A stretch of DNA of 64,000 bases from DATHTS01 sp041940425 (GCA_041940425.1 JBGTSF010000023.1:1-64000), one strand, 5' to 3'. Positions 23,281 through 33,144 are shown, counted from the stretch's first letter. Notes: a model not told the origin generated them from the letters alone. Made by a program: numbers and translations.

Positions 23281-26200
23281 ATGAAAAACATAAAATTAAT
23301 ATTCGGAGCAATTTTAATATTGTCATTAACAGTTGCCGCGTTTGCCCAGACAACGGGCGGTTTGCGCGGTCAGGTGGTTGACGAACTCGGTCAGGTCGTT
23401 GTCGGCGCGACCGTTATCGCGGTTGATTCGACCGGAAAGGAAAAAACAACGACAACCAATAACAGCGGCGAATTTTCGATCAGCGGTCTCGCGCCGGGAA
23501 AATACACGGTGCGGGCGACCGCGGCGAATTTTTCGCTTTATGAAAATACGGAAGTCGAGATCACTGCCGGACAGCCGGAAGAATTGATCGTCGCTCTGAC
23601 GGTTGCCGGTGTCGAGGAAAATGTTGACGTTTCGGGCGACAGCCAGATCGGAACAGATCCGAACAGCAATCTGAGCGCGACGGTTTTGAAAAACGAAGAT
23701 TTGGAAGCTTTGCCGGACGACCCGGAAGAACTCGAAGCCGCGCTTCAGGCACTCGCCGGAGCATCAGCCGGACCGAACGGCGGACAGATTTATATTGACG
23801 GTTTCACGGGCGGACGCATTCCGCCGAAAGAAGCAATTCGGGAGATCCGCATCAATCAAAATCCGTTTTCGGCGGAATACGACCGTTTAGGTTTCGGGCG
23901 TATTGAGATTTTAACCAAGCCCGGTTCGGATAAATTCCGCGGACAGGCGTTTATGAACTTTAATGATGAAAGTTTTAATTCGCGCAATCCGTTCGCCTTA
24001 AACCGCGCGCCAAGCCAGACGCGGTTTTTCGGCGGAAATGTTTCCGGTCCGATTATCAAAAACAAAGCGTCGTTTTTTCTCGATGTCAGCAAACGCGACA
24101 TTGACAACGGCTCGGCGGTCAATGCCGTCGTTCTCGACCAGAATCTGAACATCGTCAATTTTAATGAAGAATTCACCGTTCCGACGCGCCGGTTCGAGAT
24201 CAGCCCGCGTTTCGATTACGCGATCAATGATAAAAATACTCTGGTCGTGCGCTATTCGTTTGAACGCGACACGCGCGAAAATGCCGGTGTCGGCGGTTTC
24301 TCGCTTCTCGACCGCGCCTATATTTCGGAAAATGTCGAACACGACATTCAATTAACCGAAACAATGATCATTAACCCGAAAACGGTTAACGAAACGCGCT
24401 TTCGATACGAATTTGAAAACAGCGAGCAAGTCGGCGACAACACCATTCCTACCGTCAACGTTTCGTCTTCGTTCACCGGCGGCGGGGCGCAGATCGGAAA
24501 TAATTTCAGCAAGGAAAAAAATTGGGAATTGCAGAACTACACGACGACGAGCCTCGGCAAAAACGCCCAGCACGCCATCAAATTCGGCGCGCGTCTGCGC
24601 GGCGTGAGCATCACCGACCGTTCGGAATCGAATTACGGCGGGACGTTTACCTTTAACGGTTTTGTGGCGGCGAATAATCCGTATGACCTTGACGGCGACG
24701 GTCGCGTTTCTTCGATCGAGCAGTTCAGAGCGAATGTTCTGGGTGATGACAACCCGCTTTATTTTCCGAGTCAATTTTCAATTACGACCGGAAATCCCGA
24801 GGCATCGGTTTCGCAATATGACATCGGCGCATTCATCACCGACGACTGGCGCGTCAATCAGAAGTTGACTTTGAGCTTCGGTCTGCGCTACGAAAACCAG
24901 ACGAACATCTCGGATAATTTCAATTTCGCGCCGCGTTTCGGTTTCGCGTTTTCGCCCGGAGCGGGCGGCGCGCGCGCGCCGAAGACAGTGATTCGCGGCG
25001 GCTTCGGCATCTTTTATGACCGCTTCGGACAAAATCTTGTTCTCAACGCCGAACGGCTCGACGGCATCAGCCAACGGCAGTTTATCGTTTCCGATCCGGC
25101 ACTTTTAGGTCAGGTTACGTTTACGCGCGACGGCGTTGCGTCGAACGTGCCGACCGCCGAGCAGATCGCCGCCCTCGCGCCGCAAACCGCAACGCGCCGC
25201 ATCATCGCCGATGATCTGCGGTCGCCCTACACGATTCAGGGCGCGGTCGGTGTCGAACGCCAATTGCCGTTCAATCTGAATGTTTCGGCGTTTTACGTCT
25301 GGTCGAGAAATCTGCATCTTCTGCGTTCGCGCAATATCAACGCACCGATCTGCCCGACTCCGACGACCTGCCCGACGGGCGTTGACGCATTGAACGCGCT
25401 GCGTCCCGACCCGCTCGGCGGAAACATCTATCAATACGAATCGAGCGGCGTTTTCGAGCAGCAGCAATTTATCGTCAATTTCCGCGCTTTCGTTAATCCG
25501 AAAATTTCGTTTTTCGGCAATTACCGGCTCGGATTTGCCGAGGGCGACACCGACAGTTTCGGCGGATTCGGCGGATTCGGCGGCGGCTCGTCGGCTGGTT
25601 TTCCGGCTTATACATACGATGAAACCGGCGAATACGGTCGCGCTTCGTTCGACATCCGCCACAGCGTTTTCTTCGGCGGGGCGTTTACCGCGCCGTTCGA
25701 TATTCGTCTTAATCCGTTCATCATTTTCCGTTCGGGAAGCCCGTTTAATATTGTCAGAGGAATTGACACGAACGGCGATTCGGTCTTTACGGAACGACCG
25801 ACTTTCGCCCAGCTCAATCAGGAATGTCTGCGGCGCGGTCTGACCTACGATTTCTGCGACATCAGCGGAATCAATGATCCGAACGCGATCATTCCGAGAA
25901 ATTACGGGCGCGGACCTTCATTCTTTAATGTCAGCATGAATATTTCGAGAAACTTCGGATTCGGAAAATCGGCAGAACCGGCGGCTAACACCGGACAAGG
26001 CGGCGGCGGACCGCGCGGCGGCGGAATCCCCGGAGCCGGACGCGGCGGACGCGGCGGCGGCGGACCGCGCGGCGGGTTCGGCGGATTCGGCGGCGGCGGA
26101 GAACGCAAACCGTATAACTTGAACCTCGGTGTCAGAATCAATAATCTGTTCAACACCGTCAACGAAGGCAATCCGGTTTCGAGTTTGAACTCGCCGTTTT

Positions 26201-26298
26201 TCGGTCAGCCTGTTTCGACCGCCGGAGGTTTCGGTTTCGGCGGCGGCGGAAGCGGCGGCAACCGTAGAGTCGAACTTCAGGCGCGGTTTAGCTGGTAA
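23281..26298 (+). CDS. TonB-dependent receptor (Oar-like) with carboxypeptidase-regulatory-like domain
   Basis: 1005 residues from the ATG at 23281, preceded by GGAAAGG. A signal peptide ends at AFAQ (about residue 23). A carboxypeptidase-regulatory-like beta-sandwich (GGLRGQVVDELGQVVVGATV, about 27-105) precedes a plug domain (IYIDGFTGGRIPPKEAIREI, about 170-230) and a long outer-membrane beta-barrel. Near the C-terminus a Gly/Arg-rich insert (about 903-945) holds GGG, PRG and GFGG repeats. This architecture is expanded in Acidobacteriota. It probably imports a large substrate in a TonB-dependent way; the ligand is unknown. Confidence 0.92.
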   Translation: MKNIKLIFGAILILSLTVAAFAQTTGGLRGQVVDELGQVVVGATVIAVDSTGKEKTTTTNNSGEFSISGLAPGKYTVRATAANFSLYENTEVEITAGQPEELIVALTVAGVEENVDVSGDSQIGTDPNSNLSATVLKNEDLEALPDDPEELEAALQALAGASAGPNGGQIYIDGFTGGRIPPKEAIREIRINQNPFSAEYDRLGFGRIEILTKPGSDKFRGQAFMNFNDESFNSRNPFALNRAPSQTRFFGGNVSGPIIKNKASFFLDVSKRDIDNGSAVNAVVLDQNLNIVNFNEEFTVPTRRFEISPRFDYAINDKNTLVVRYSFERDTRENAGVGGFSLLDRAYISENVEHDIQLTETMIINPKTVNETRFRYEFENSEQVGDNTIPTVNVSSSFTGGGAQIGNNFSKEKNWELQNYTTTSLGKNAQHAIKFGARLRGVSITDRSESNYGGTFTFNGFVAANNPYDLDGDGRVSSIEQFRANVLGDDNPLYFPSQFSITTGNPEASVSQYDIGAFITDDWRVNQKLTLSFGLRYENQTNISDNFNFAPRFGFAFSPGAGGARAPKTVIRGGFGIFYDRFGQNLVLNAERLDGISQRQFIVSDPALLGQVTFTRDGVASNVPTAEQIAALAPQTATRRIIADDLRSPYTIQGAVGVERQLPFNLNVSAFYVWSRNLHLLRSRNINAPICPTPTTCPTGVDALNALRPDPLGGNIYQYESSGVFEQQQFIVNFRAFVNPKISFFGNYRLGFAEGDTDSFGGFGGFGGGSSAGFPAYTYDETGEYGRASFDIRHSVFFGGAFTAPFDIRLNPFIIFRSGSPFNIVRGIDTNGDSVFTERPTFAQLNQECLRRGLTYDFCDISGINDPNAIIPRNYGRGPSFFNVSMNISRNFGFGKSAEPAANTGQGGGGPRGGGIPGAGRGGRGGGGPRGGFGGFGGGGERKPYNLNLGVRINNLFNTVNEGNPVSSLNSPFFGQPVSTAGGFGFGGGGSGGNRRVELQARFSW

Positions 26299-26323
26299 GA
26301 ACCGCGAATAGCGAGTAAAATAC

Positions 26324-26365
26324 AAAGGGTGAAGGACAAACGAAAAACTTTGTTCTTCATCCTTT
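26324..26365 (+). terminator. Inverted repeat after the TonB receptor, probable terminator
   Basis: 17-nt arms 26324-26340 and 26349-26365 are complementary apart from two G-U-compatible positions, with an 8-nt loop. The word GAAGGAC links it to the heptamer family seen in the pseudopilin leader. TTT follows only after CG. Confidence 0.4.
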
Positions 26366-26422
26366 CGTTTTTAGTCAGAAATACGATCGTGAGGAAGTAT
26401 GTAAAATTTTACCGGAATTATT

Positions 26423-27175
26423 ATGAAAAAGATTTTTGCAGTAACATTACTCGTTTTATTTGCCGTGAACGCGTTTGCCCAAAAGGAAGAAAAATCGCCG
26501 CAGACCGAAACGAAAAAAGCTTCGTCTAAATCGGTTAAACAAACCGACCAAACTCCGCTCGAAACGGCAAAAGCCGCGCTCGCGGCGCACGGCGGCGATA
26601 AATTTAAAGATATGAAAACACTCGTCGTGCGCGGCACGGCAAGCGTTTCCGGTTCGCCGACGGCGACTTTTCCGGCAACCTTTGCGATGATTCTCGCGGG
26701 CGAAAAATACCGACTCGAGGTCAACGCGGCGATTCAGTCATTCAAACAGGTTTCCGACGGCGTAACGACACGATCTTCGATCAGCACCGTAACGCTTCCG
26801 CCGATCAACCGGCTCGGTTTGCCTCTGCTGCAAAAGATTGAAACCGAAAATTTCACGGTTTCCGCTCTGCCGGAAAAACATAAAAAGCGAAAAGGCTTTC
26901 GCATCACTTCGCCCGAAGGCTTTTACACCGATTTTTTTACCGACGAAAAAAACGGACAAATAAAATCCTACGAAGCGAGCTACGATTACAACGGCAGAAC
27001 CGTCACAACCTCGGTCGAGATTGACAAACTGCTCGATGTCAAAGGCGCGTTTATACCCGAACGCTACGCCCAACGCTTCGATATGGGACAATTCACGATC
27101 TACGCCGACTTCAAGGCAAAGGAAATACTCGTTGATTCGGAAGTTGCGGACGAAGTTTTTACGCTCGGCTCGTAA
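26423..27175 (+). CDS. Exported LolA-like hypothetical protein
   Basis: 250 residues. A clear signal peptide ends at AFA (residue 19), then a Lys/Glu/Ser-rich linker (about 20-48). The body LETAKAALAAHGGDKFKDMK, YDYNGRTVTTSVEIDKLLDV and FIPERYAQRFD gives the impression of the half-barrel of LolA/LolB or outer-membrane lipoprotein-sorting-like proteins. I am not certain of the family. It stands alone between the TonB receptor and the polysaccharide locus and is likely periplasmic. Confidence 0.6.
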   Translation: MKKIFAVTLLVLFAVNAFAQKEEKSPQTETKKASSKSVKQTDQTPLETAKAALAAHGGDKFKDMKTLVVRGTASVSGSPTATFPATFAMILAGEKYRLEVNAAIQSFKQVSDGVTTRSSISTVTLPPINRLGLPLLQKIETENFTVSALPEKHKKRKGFRITSPEGFYTDFFTDEKNGQIKSYEASYDYNGRTVTTSVEIDKLLDVKGAFIPERYAQRFDMGQFTIYADFKAKEILVDSEVADEVFTLGS

Positions 27176-27284
27176 ATGAGTCAAATCAAAATAAAATAAT
27201 TCAGCTTCAGAGTGCAGGATACAGAGGGATTTGAAATTTAAAAGATTTCGTGTTGAATTTATAATTTTCCTCAGGCTTTTCAGT

Positions 27285-28436
27285 ATGCAGGTAACAAAAA
27301 ATATTCAAATGGTTGATTTGAGAAGTCAATACGAATCCATCAAATCCGAAATTGACCAAGCCGTTTTAGATTGTATCGCCTCGACCGCGTTTATCAACGG
27401 TCCGCAGGTCAGGCAGTTTCAGCACGAACTTGAAAAATATCTCGATGTCAAAAATGTTATCCCGTGCGCTAACGGGACTGACGCTTTGCAGATCGCGTTG
27501 ATGGCGCTCGATTTGAAACCGGGCGACGAGGTGATCGTTCCGTCATTTACATACGTTGCGACCGCCGAAGTTATCGCTTTGTTAAAACTTCAGCCCGTAA
27601 TGGTCGAGGTTGACGAACACACTTTTAACACGACGGCGGAAATCATCGAAAAGGCGGTCACGCCGAAAACAAAGGCAATCGTTCCCGTTCATCTTTTCGG
27701 TCAAAGTTCGGATATGTCGCCGATCATGGAAATCGCCGAAAAACATAATCTCTTTGTCGTCGAAGACAACGCGCAGGCGATCGGCGCGGATTATATTTTA
27801 CCGGACGGCGAGCGCAAAAAGACCGGAACTGTCGGGCATATCGGATGCACATCGTTTTTCCCGTCGAAAAATCTCGGATGCTACGGCGACGGCGGCGCGG
27901 TGTTTACCGACGACGACGAGCTGGCGCAAAAAATACGGATGATCGCCAATCACGGTCAGGCAAAGAAATATTATCATTCGGTGATCGGCGTCAATTCGCG
28001 GCTCGATTCTTTGCAGGCTTCTATTTTAAGCGTCAAATTAAAATATCTCGACGATTACTGCGCGGCGCGTTCAAGGGTAGCGGAAAAATACGACGAAGCG
28101 TTTGCCGGTATCGAGGAACTGCAAACGCCCGCGCGCGAAAAGAATTCGACGCATGTTTTTCATCAATACACTTTGCAAATTGGCGGCGGCAGGCGCGGCG
28201 AATTGCAGAAACATCTGGGCGAAAAAGATATTCCTTCGATGATCTATTATCCCGTGCCGCTCTACCGGCAGGACGCATTTAAAAATTATGTTTCGCCGGA
28301 TTTCAATTTACCTGTAACGGAAAAGCTCTGCGCGTCGGTTCTGTCGCTTCCGGTTCACACGGAAATGGACGACGAAACACAAAATTATATAATCGAAATC
28401 GTGAAGGAATTTTTTGTGAAGGCGCGAACGGCATAA
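27285..28436 (+). CDS. wbpE: WbpE/WlbC-type sugar aminotransferase (PLP-dependent, DegT family)
   Basis: 383 residues from the ATG at 27285; an upstream TTG at 27231 would add a hydrophobic stretch that the family lacks. The opening IQMVDLRSQYESIKSEIDQ, the GTDALQIALMAL turn and the PLP lysine Lys195 (FFPSKNLGCYGDGG) are characteristic of the enzymes that transaminate UDP-3-keto-GlcNAcA to UDP-GlcNAc3NA. It overlaps wbpD by 1 nt (TAATG). With wbpD and wbpB in the same locus it forms the core of the diamino-uronate pathway. This gene opens the polysaccharide locus. Confidence 0.9.
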   Translation: MQVTKNIQMVDLRSQYESIKSEIDQAVLDCIASTAFINGPQVRQFQHELEKYLDVKNVIPCANGTDALQIALMALDLKPGDEVIVPSFTYVATAEVIALLKLQPVMVEVDEHTFNTTAEIIEKAVTPKTKAIVPVHLFGQSSDMSPIMEIAEKHNLFVVEDNAQAIGADYILPDGERKKTGTVGHIGCTSFFPSKNLGCYGDGGAVFTDDDELAQKIRMIANHGQAKKYYHSVIGVNSRLDSLQASILSVKLKYLDDYCAARSRVAEKYDEAFAGIEELQTPAREKNSTHVFHQYTLQIGGGRRGELQKHLGEKDIPSMIYYPVPLYRQDAFKNYVSPDFNLPVTEKLCASVLSLPVHTEMDDETQNYIIEIVKEFFVKARTA

Positions 28437-29017
28437 TGAGCGAGAAAAAATATTTTGCACATGAAACCGCCGTCATTGACGACGGCGCGGAAATCGGCGA
28501 AGGCGTAAAAATCTGGCATTTCAGTCACATTATGCCGAACTGCAAGATCGGCGACGGCTGTAATATTGGGCAGAACGTCGTCGTCTCGCCGGACGTGATC
28601 CTGGGCAAAAACGTCAAAGTCCAAAACAATGTTTCGATCTACACGGGCGTGATCTGCGAGGACGATGTTTTCTTAGGTCCTTCGATGGTTTTTACGAACG
28701 TCATCAATCCGCGGAGCGCGGTTCTCCGGCGCGACCAATATCAAAAAACGCGCGTCGGGCGCGGCGCCTCGATCGGCGCGAACGCGACCGTCGTCTGCGG
28801 CAACGATATCGGCGAATTCGCCTTTATCGGCGCGGGCGCGGTCGTTACAAAAGACGTTCCGCCGTTTGCCCTGGTTGTCGGGAATCCTTCGCGGCAGGTT
28901 GGCTGGATGAGCGAATACGGACATCGCCTTAATTTCGACGAAAACGGCGAAGCGGTCTGTCCCGAATCCGGCGAAAAATATGTTTTGGAAAATTCGTCGG
29001 TAAAAAAAATCGGATAG
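28436..29017 (+). CDS. wbpD: WbpD/WlbB-type UDP-sugar N-acetyltransferase
   Basis: 193 residues, left-handed beta-helix (hexapeptide repeats, for example IGDGCNIGQNVVVSPDVILG and VGRGASIGANATVVCGNDIG). The opening FAHETAVIDDGAEIGEGVKI with IWHFSHIM and the end GNPSRQVGWMSEYGHRL are hallmarks of the UDP-GlcNAc3NA 3-N-acetyltransferase. It uses acetyl-CoA to give UDP-GlcNAc3NAcA. It is translationally coupled to wbpE. Confidence 0.92.
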   Translation: MSEKKYFAHETAVIDDGAEIGEGVKIWHFSHIMPNCKIGDGCNIGQNVVVSPDVILGKNVKVQNNVSIYTGVICEDDVFLGPSMVFTNVINPRSAVLRRDQYQKTRVGRGASIGANATVVCGNDIGEFAFIGAGAVVTKDVPPFALVVGNPSRQVGWMSEYGHRLNFDENGEAVCPESGEKYVLENSSVKKIG

Positions 29018-29061
29018 CTTAAAATCGCCGTCTTTAAACAAACTGATCGGAAAGTAAATGT

Positions 29062-29799
29062 ATGAAAAATGAAGCCGCCGCAATCAAAGATCAAAAATAT
29101 CTCGGTTCGTATAAAGAACTGATCGGTGCTTTTCTGGATAACGGCTACCGCCCCGTGTATTTTACTTCCGCCCTCAAACCGAAACGGCAACTGATACTTC
29201 GCCACGATATTGATTTCGATTGCTGTTATGCAAATGAAATCGCCGCTGTAGAAATTGAGCTTGGAGTAAAAGCCACTTACTTTTTTTTACTGAGGAGCGA
29301 TTCCTATAATTTACTTTCGAAAAGAAATATAAATTACGTTTTGCAAATCAAGGAACAGGGACATCAGATCAGCCTGCATTTCGATCCGGTTGTTTACGGC
29401 GAAGATTATTTGGAAGGTTTCAGATTTGAACGCGAAGTGTTTGAGAAAACCTTTAAGACGAAAATCGAAATAATCAGTATTCACCGCCCGAACGAATTTT
29501 TTTTGAATTTCGATGAAAAACTGGACGGTGTCGAACATACTTATCAAACCAAATTCTTTAAAGACATAAAATATATTTCGGACTCGCAGGGTTTTTTTCG
29601 ATTCGGGCATCCGCTCGAAAGCGTGGAGTTCAAGAAAAAAGACACGATTCATTTATTAATTCATCCGATATGGTGGCAAGGCACGGGCGACTCGAACATA
29701 ACCGTGCTTCATAATCACATCGTCAGACAGGAAATGTTTTTACATTCCCATGTCGGCGAAAACTGCCAGCCATACAGGGAACATCTGAGCAAACGATGA
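29062..29799 (+). CDS. Polysaccharide-deacetylase-like protein
   Basis: 245 residues. LILRHDIDFD carries the two Asp of the NodB-homology motif 1. ATYFFLLRSDSY and GHQISLHFDP follow, and LLIHPIWW corresponds to the late motif. The His pair of the metal site is partly represented by SLHF and by the IHRPNEF segment. Such enzymes remove N-acetyl or O-acetyl groups from glycans. No signal peptide is seen, so it may act on a cytoplasmic nucleotide or lipid-linked sugar. It overlaps the next gene by 4 nt (ATGA), indicating coupling. Confidence 0.75.
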   Translation: MKNEAAAIKDQKYLGSYKELIGAFLDNGYRPVYFTSALKPKRQLILRHDIDFDCCYANEIAAVEIELGVKATYFFLLRSDSYNLLSKRNINYVLQIKEQGHQISLHFDPVVYGEDYLEGFRFEREVFEKTFKTKIEIISIHRPNEFFLNFDEKLDGVEHTYQTKFFKDIKYISDSQGFFRFGHPLESVEFKKKDTIHLLIHPIWWQGTGDSNITVLHNHIVRQEMFLHSHVGENCQPYREHLSKR

Positions 29800-30779
29800 A
29801 AAAAATTGCCGTTTTCGGCTGTAAGACGACAACCGGATTTATCCTGGAAGCACTGTCGGAAAAACAGAAAGTTTCGCACCTGATCACGATTGACGAAAAT
29901 CTGGGTGAAAAAAACAAAGTTGCCGATTACTGCGACCTGCGCGAAATTGCGGATAAATTAAAGATCAATGTTTATCAGGCTGAAAGCTATAAGTTAAAAA
30001 ATTCCGAAGACATCAAAAATATCAAATCGCTAAAGCTGGATTTGGCTTTTGTGATCGGCTGGCAGAGATTGATTCCCGATGAAATTCTTCAAAATATTTC
30101 GACCGGCGTTTTCGGAATGCACGGCAGTTCGATGGATCTGCCGCACGGACGCGGACGCTCGCCGATGAATTGGTCAATTATCGAAGACCGAAAATTTTTC
30201 TACACGAATCTTTTCAAATATGACGCGGGGGTTGATTCGGGCGATATTCTCGATACGTTTTTGTTCAGCATCCAAGCTGAAGATACCGCCGAGACGATGC
30301 ATTTTAAGAACACTCTGGCGATGAAGCATCTGATTCTCAAGAATTTGCCGGATCTGCTTGAAAATCGTTTTACTTTAAAAAAACAAAAAGACGCTTCGCC
30401 GACCTATTACCCGAAACGCAATCCGTCAGACAGTTTGATTGATTGGGAGCGTGATATTTTCTACATCGAAAGACATATCCGCGCTGTTACCAAGCCGTTT
30501 AACGGGGCGTATTCTTATCTGAAAGGCGAAAAAGTGGAAATTTACCGCGCCGCGATCTTTGAAACCGATCTGGCGGATTTCGGCTACCGCGACGAGCCGT
30601 TCGGAACGGTTGCCGAAGTTTTTCCGAACGGGAAGTTTTTGGTCAAATGCCGTTCGGGATTACTGCTCGTTCATGAATACAAATCGGACTCGCCGGTAAT
30701 CACGGGTTCGATGTTTGAAAACGGCGAAGAACAGATTCGTTATTTTGAATTAAATAAGTTTGGCAACTATGATTTATAG
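29796..30779 (+). CDS. Formyltransferase-family protein (sugar N-formyltransferase-like)
   Basis: 327 residues. It has the formyltransferase-fold landmarks FGMHGSSMDLPHGRGRSPMNW and AGVDSGDIL, as in methionyl-tRNA formyltransferase and ArnA/VioF-like sugar N-formyltransferases, plus a C-terminal OB-like domain (PFGTVAEVFPNGKFLVKCRS). In the catalytic set Asn-His-Asp, His and Asp are present but Asn is replaced by Gly (FGMH where FNLH is usual). It probably modifies an amino sugar with a formyl group from N10-formyl-tetrahydrofolate. Activity with the missing Asn is uncertain. Confidence 0.75.
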   Translation: MKKIAVFGCKTTTGFILEALSEKQKVSHLITIDENLGEKNKVADYCDLREIADKLKINVYQAESYKLKNSEDIKNIKSLKLDLAFVIGWQRLIPDEILQNISTGVFGMHGSSMDLPHGRGRSPMNWSIIEDRKFFYTNLFKYDAGVDSGDILDTFLFSIQAEDTAETMHFKNTLAMKHLILKNLPDLLENRFTLKKQKDASPTYYPKRNPSDSLIDWERDIFYIERHIRAVTKPFNGAYSYLKGEKVEIYRAAIFETDLADFGYRDEPFGTVAEVFPNGKFLVKCRSGLLLVHEYKSDSPVITGSMFENGEEQIRYFELNKFGNYDL

Positions 30780-30808
30780 AAATCCTGGAAATTTCTAAAA
30801 AAAATCGT

Positions 30809-31702
30809 ATGAAAAATTTCGCACTCATCGGAGCCGCCGGTTATATTGCTCCGCGTCACCTGAAAGCGATTAAAGAAACCGGGAATAATTTGATCGCCGC
30901 GCTCGATCCGTTCGATTCGGTCGGGATTCTGGACAGTTATTTTCCGCGCGCCGATTTTTTTGTCGAGTTCGAACGCTTTGACCGGCATATCGAAAAACTC
31001 AAACGGCAGGGCGTCAATCTCGATTATGTCAGCGTCTGTTCGCCGAACTATCTGCACGACGCGCATATTCGTTTCGGATTGAGACACGGCGCGGACGTGA
31101 TTTGCGAAAAACCGCTCGTTCTGAATCCCTGGAACGTGGACGCGCTTGCCGAGATCGAAGCGGAAACCGGAAAACGCATTTTTACGATTCTTCAGCTTCG
31201 GCTCCATCCGAACGTCATTGCCTTAAAAAAAATGGTTGACGAGTCCGCCAGAACAAAAAAATTTGAAGTTGATCTGAAATACATCACGTCGCGCGGTAAC
31301 TGGTATAAATACAGTTGGAAAGGCGACATTAACAAATCGGGCGGGATCGCAACAAACATCGGCGTTCATTTTTTTGATATGCTGATCTGGATTTTCGGCG
31401 GCGTTTTGGAAACTGACGTGAAATATCACGAATTGACAGGCGCAAGCGGCGTAATCAAACTCGAACGAGCAAATGTCAGATGGCATCTGAGCATTGATGA
31501 AAACGACTTGCCGGAAGACGCGAAAAAAGAGGGGAAAAGAACATTTCGCTCGATTCTTATTGACCAGGAATCGTTTGAATTCAGCGAAGGATTTACCGAT
31601 TTACATACGCTTTGTTATCAAAATATTATAGCAGGCAATGGGTTTGGTTTGGAAGATTCGAGAAAAGCAATCGAGTTGGTCGCTCAGATCAGACGGCAAT
31701 AA
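30809..31702 (+). CDS. wbpB: WbpB/WlbA-type UDP-GlcNAcA 3-dehydrogenase
   Basis: 297 residues, Gfo/Idh/MocA family. The sequence FALIGAAGYIAPRHLKAIKE, the ALDPFDSVGILDSYFPRADF region, SVCSPNYLHDAHIRFGLRHG and ADVICEKPLVLNPWN are closely typical of WbpB/WlbA, which oxidises UDP-GlcNAcA at C3 with NAD recycling. Lys of ICEKPL is the catalytic-site residue. It supplies the substrate of WbpE. A UDP-GlcNAc 6-dehydrogenase (WbpA) is not encoded in the window. Confidence 0.93.
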   Translation: MKNFALIGAAGYIAPRHLKAIKETGNNLIAALDPFDSVGILDSYFPRADFFVEFERFDRHIEKLKRQGVNLDYVSVCSPNYLHDAHIRFGLRHGADVICEKPLVLNPWNVDALAEIEAETGKRIFTILQLRLHPNVIALKKMVDESARTKKFEVDLKYITSRGNWYKYSWKGDINKSGGIATNIGVHFFDMLIWIFGGVLETDVKYHELTGASGVIKLERANVRWHLSIDENDLPEDAKKEGKRTFRSILIDQESFEFSEGFTDLHTLCYQNIIAGNGFGLEDSRKAIELVAQIRRQ

Positions 31703-31781
31703 TATCAACAGAAATTTCTCTTTGTGAATCAAGAGAAAAAAGGGCTGGCTGAGATCGTTCAACTACAGCGGCTGATTTAAG

Positions 31782-33137
31782 ATGAAGAAAATACTTATTC
31801 TTGCATATGACTATCCTCCGTATGTTTCGGTCGGAGGTCTGCGCCCGTTTAGCTGGTTTCGATACCTCGGCGAGTTCGACGTGTTTCCGGTTGTCGTCAC
31901 GCGGCAGTGGGGCAACCGGCACGGCAATCATCTGGATTACATCGCGGCGGGCGAAGCGGACGAAACCATTGTTGAAAGATCGGACAAAGGAATTGTTATC
32001 AAAACTCCCTACGCTCCGAATCTTTCCAATAGATTACTGCTCAAATACGGCGAATCCAGATTCAAACTTCTGCGGAGATTTATTTCGCTGTTTTACGAGT
32101 TCAGCCAGTTTTTTTTCAAGGTCGGACCGAAATCCGAACTTTATTTTGAAGCCGACAAATTCCTGTCCGGGAATAAAGCGGATATAATAATAGCGACCGG
32201 CGAGCCATTTATATTATTTAAATACGCATCCGAACTGAGCAAAAAACACGGAATCCCGTGGATCGCCGATTACCGTGATCCCTGGACACAGGATAAAAAA
32301 AGAAGAGAGACCGGAATACCTGAATTCTGGGACGCTTTTCTCGAAAAAAGAATCTTGTCTAATGCCGGGGCGATAACTACCGTATCTAAATTTTTTCAAA
32401 GACAGATCGAAAATTTGGTGTCGGATAAATCGTTTTATATCGTGCCGAACGGATTTGACCCGGATGCCATCGGAAAAGTTAGAAAAATCAGTCAGTCGAA
32501 TGAAAAATTGAGCATCGGTTTTGCCGGAACAATTTATAACTGGCATCCGATAGAAAGTTTTCTGCGCGTCTGTAATGATTTTGCCGGAAGTTTTCGGGAA
32601 ACTCCGCGGTTCGAGATAAATTTTTACGGTATTAATATCGAAAATAAAATCAGAGATTTGGTCGAAAACGAATTTCAAAATCTCGAACCGGTCGTCAAAA
32701 TATATCCGAAAATGCCGAATGAAAAAATGCTTGAAAAACTTGCTTCAGACAATGTTTTTCTTTTATTTAATTATTACTCCTATATGGGAACAAAAATTTA
32801 CGATTATCTCGGTCTGAAACGCCGGATTATTTTATGTTACGGCGATGATGAAGAGGCAAGCGAGTTGAAGGAAAAATTCTATAATATGGAAGAACCGGGT
32901 TTGGATAACGAGCATTTACAGGAGCAGGTGATCGAAGAAACAAATTCCGGTATTGTGGTCAAGGACGCAAATCATCTGAGGTCGGTCTTACACAAGCTTT
33001 ATACGGAATTTGAAACCAACGGGTTTATTGAATGCAGCTCCGTGAATATCGAAAAATTCTCACGAAAATTACAAACCGGAAATTTGGTTAATGTAATCGA
33101 AAAAACATTGGCGATTTATAAAGAAAATCAATATTAG
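31782..33137 (+). CDS. Glycosyltransferase, GT4-like, first of a tandem pair
   Basis: 451 residues, GT-B fold. The opening MKKILILAYDYPPYVSVGGL is typical of GT4 enzymes; the donor domain is represented by LSIGFAGTIYNWHPIESFL and a late NSGIVVKD. The following gene is similar over its whole length (for example IIATGEPFILFKYAS against IIATGDPFVLFKYAS), so the two arose by duplication. Donor and acceptor sugars are unknown. It has no membrane segment. Confidence 0.85.
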   Translation: MKKILILAYDYPPYVSVGGLRPFSWFRYLGEFDVFPVVVTRQWGNRHGNHLDYIAAGEADETIVERSDKGIVIKTPYAPNLSNRLLLKYGESRFKLLRRFISLFYEFSQFFFKVGPKSELYFEADKFLSGNKADIIIATGEPFILFKYASELSKKHGIPWIADYRDPWTQDKKRRETGIPEFWDAFLEKRILSNAGAITTVSKFFQRQIENLVSDKSFYIVPNGFDPDAIGKVRKISQSNEKLSIGFAGTIYNWHPIESFLRVCNDFAGSFRETPRFEINFYGINIENKIRDLVENEFQNLEPVVKIYPKMPNEKMLEKLASDNVFLLFNYYSYMGTKIYDYLGLKRRIILCYGDDEEASELKEKFYNMEEPGLDNEHLQEQVIEETNSGIVVKDANHLRSVLHKLYTEFETNGFIECSSVNIEKFSRKLQTGNLVNVIEKTLAIYKENQY

Positions 33138-33144
33138 ATCAGCG

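Noticed and set aside
27231..27284. Upstream TTG extension of the WbpE gene
   Set aside because: It adds a hydrophobic stretch absent from the family; the ATG at 27285 fits the conserved N-terminus.
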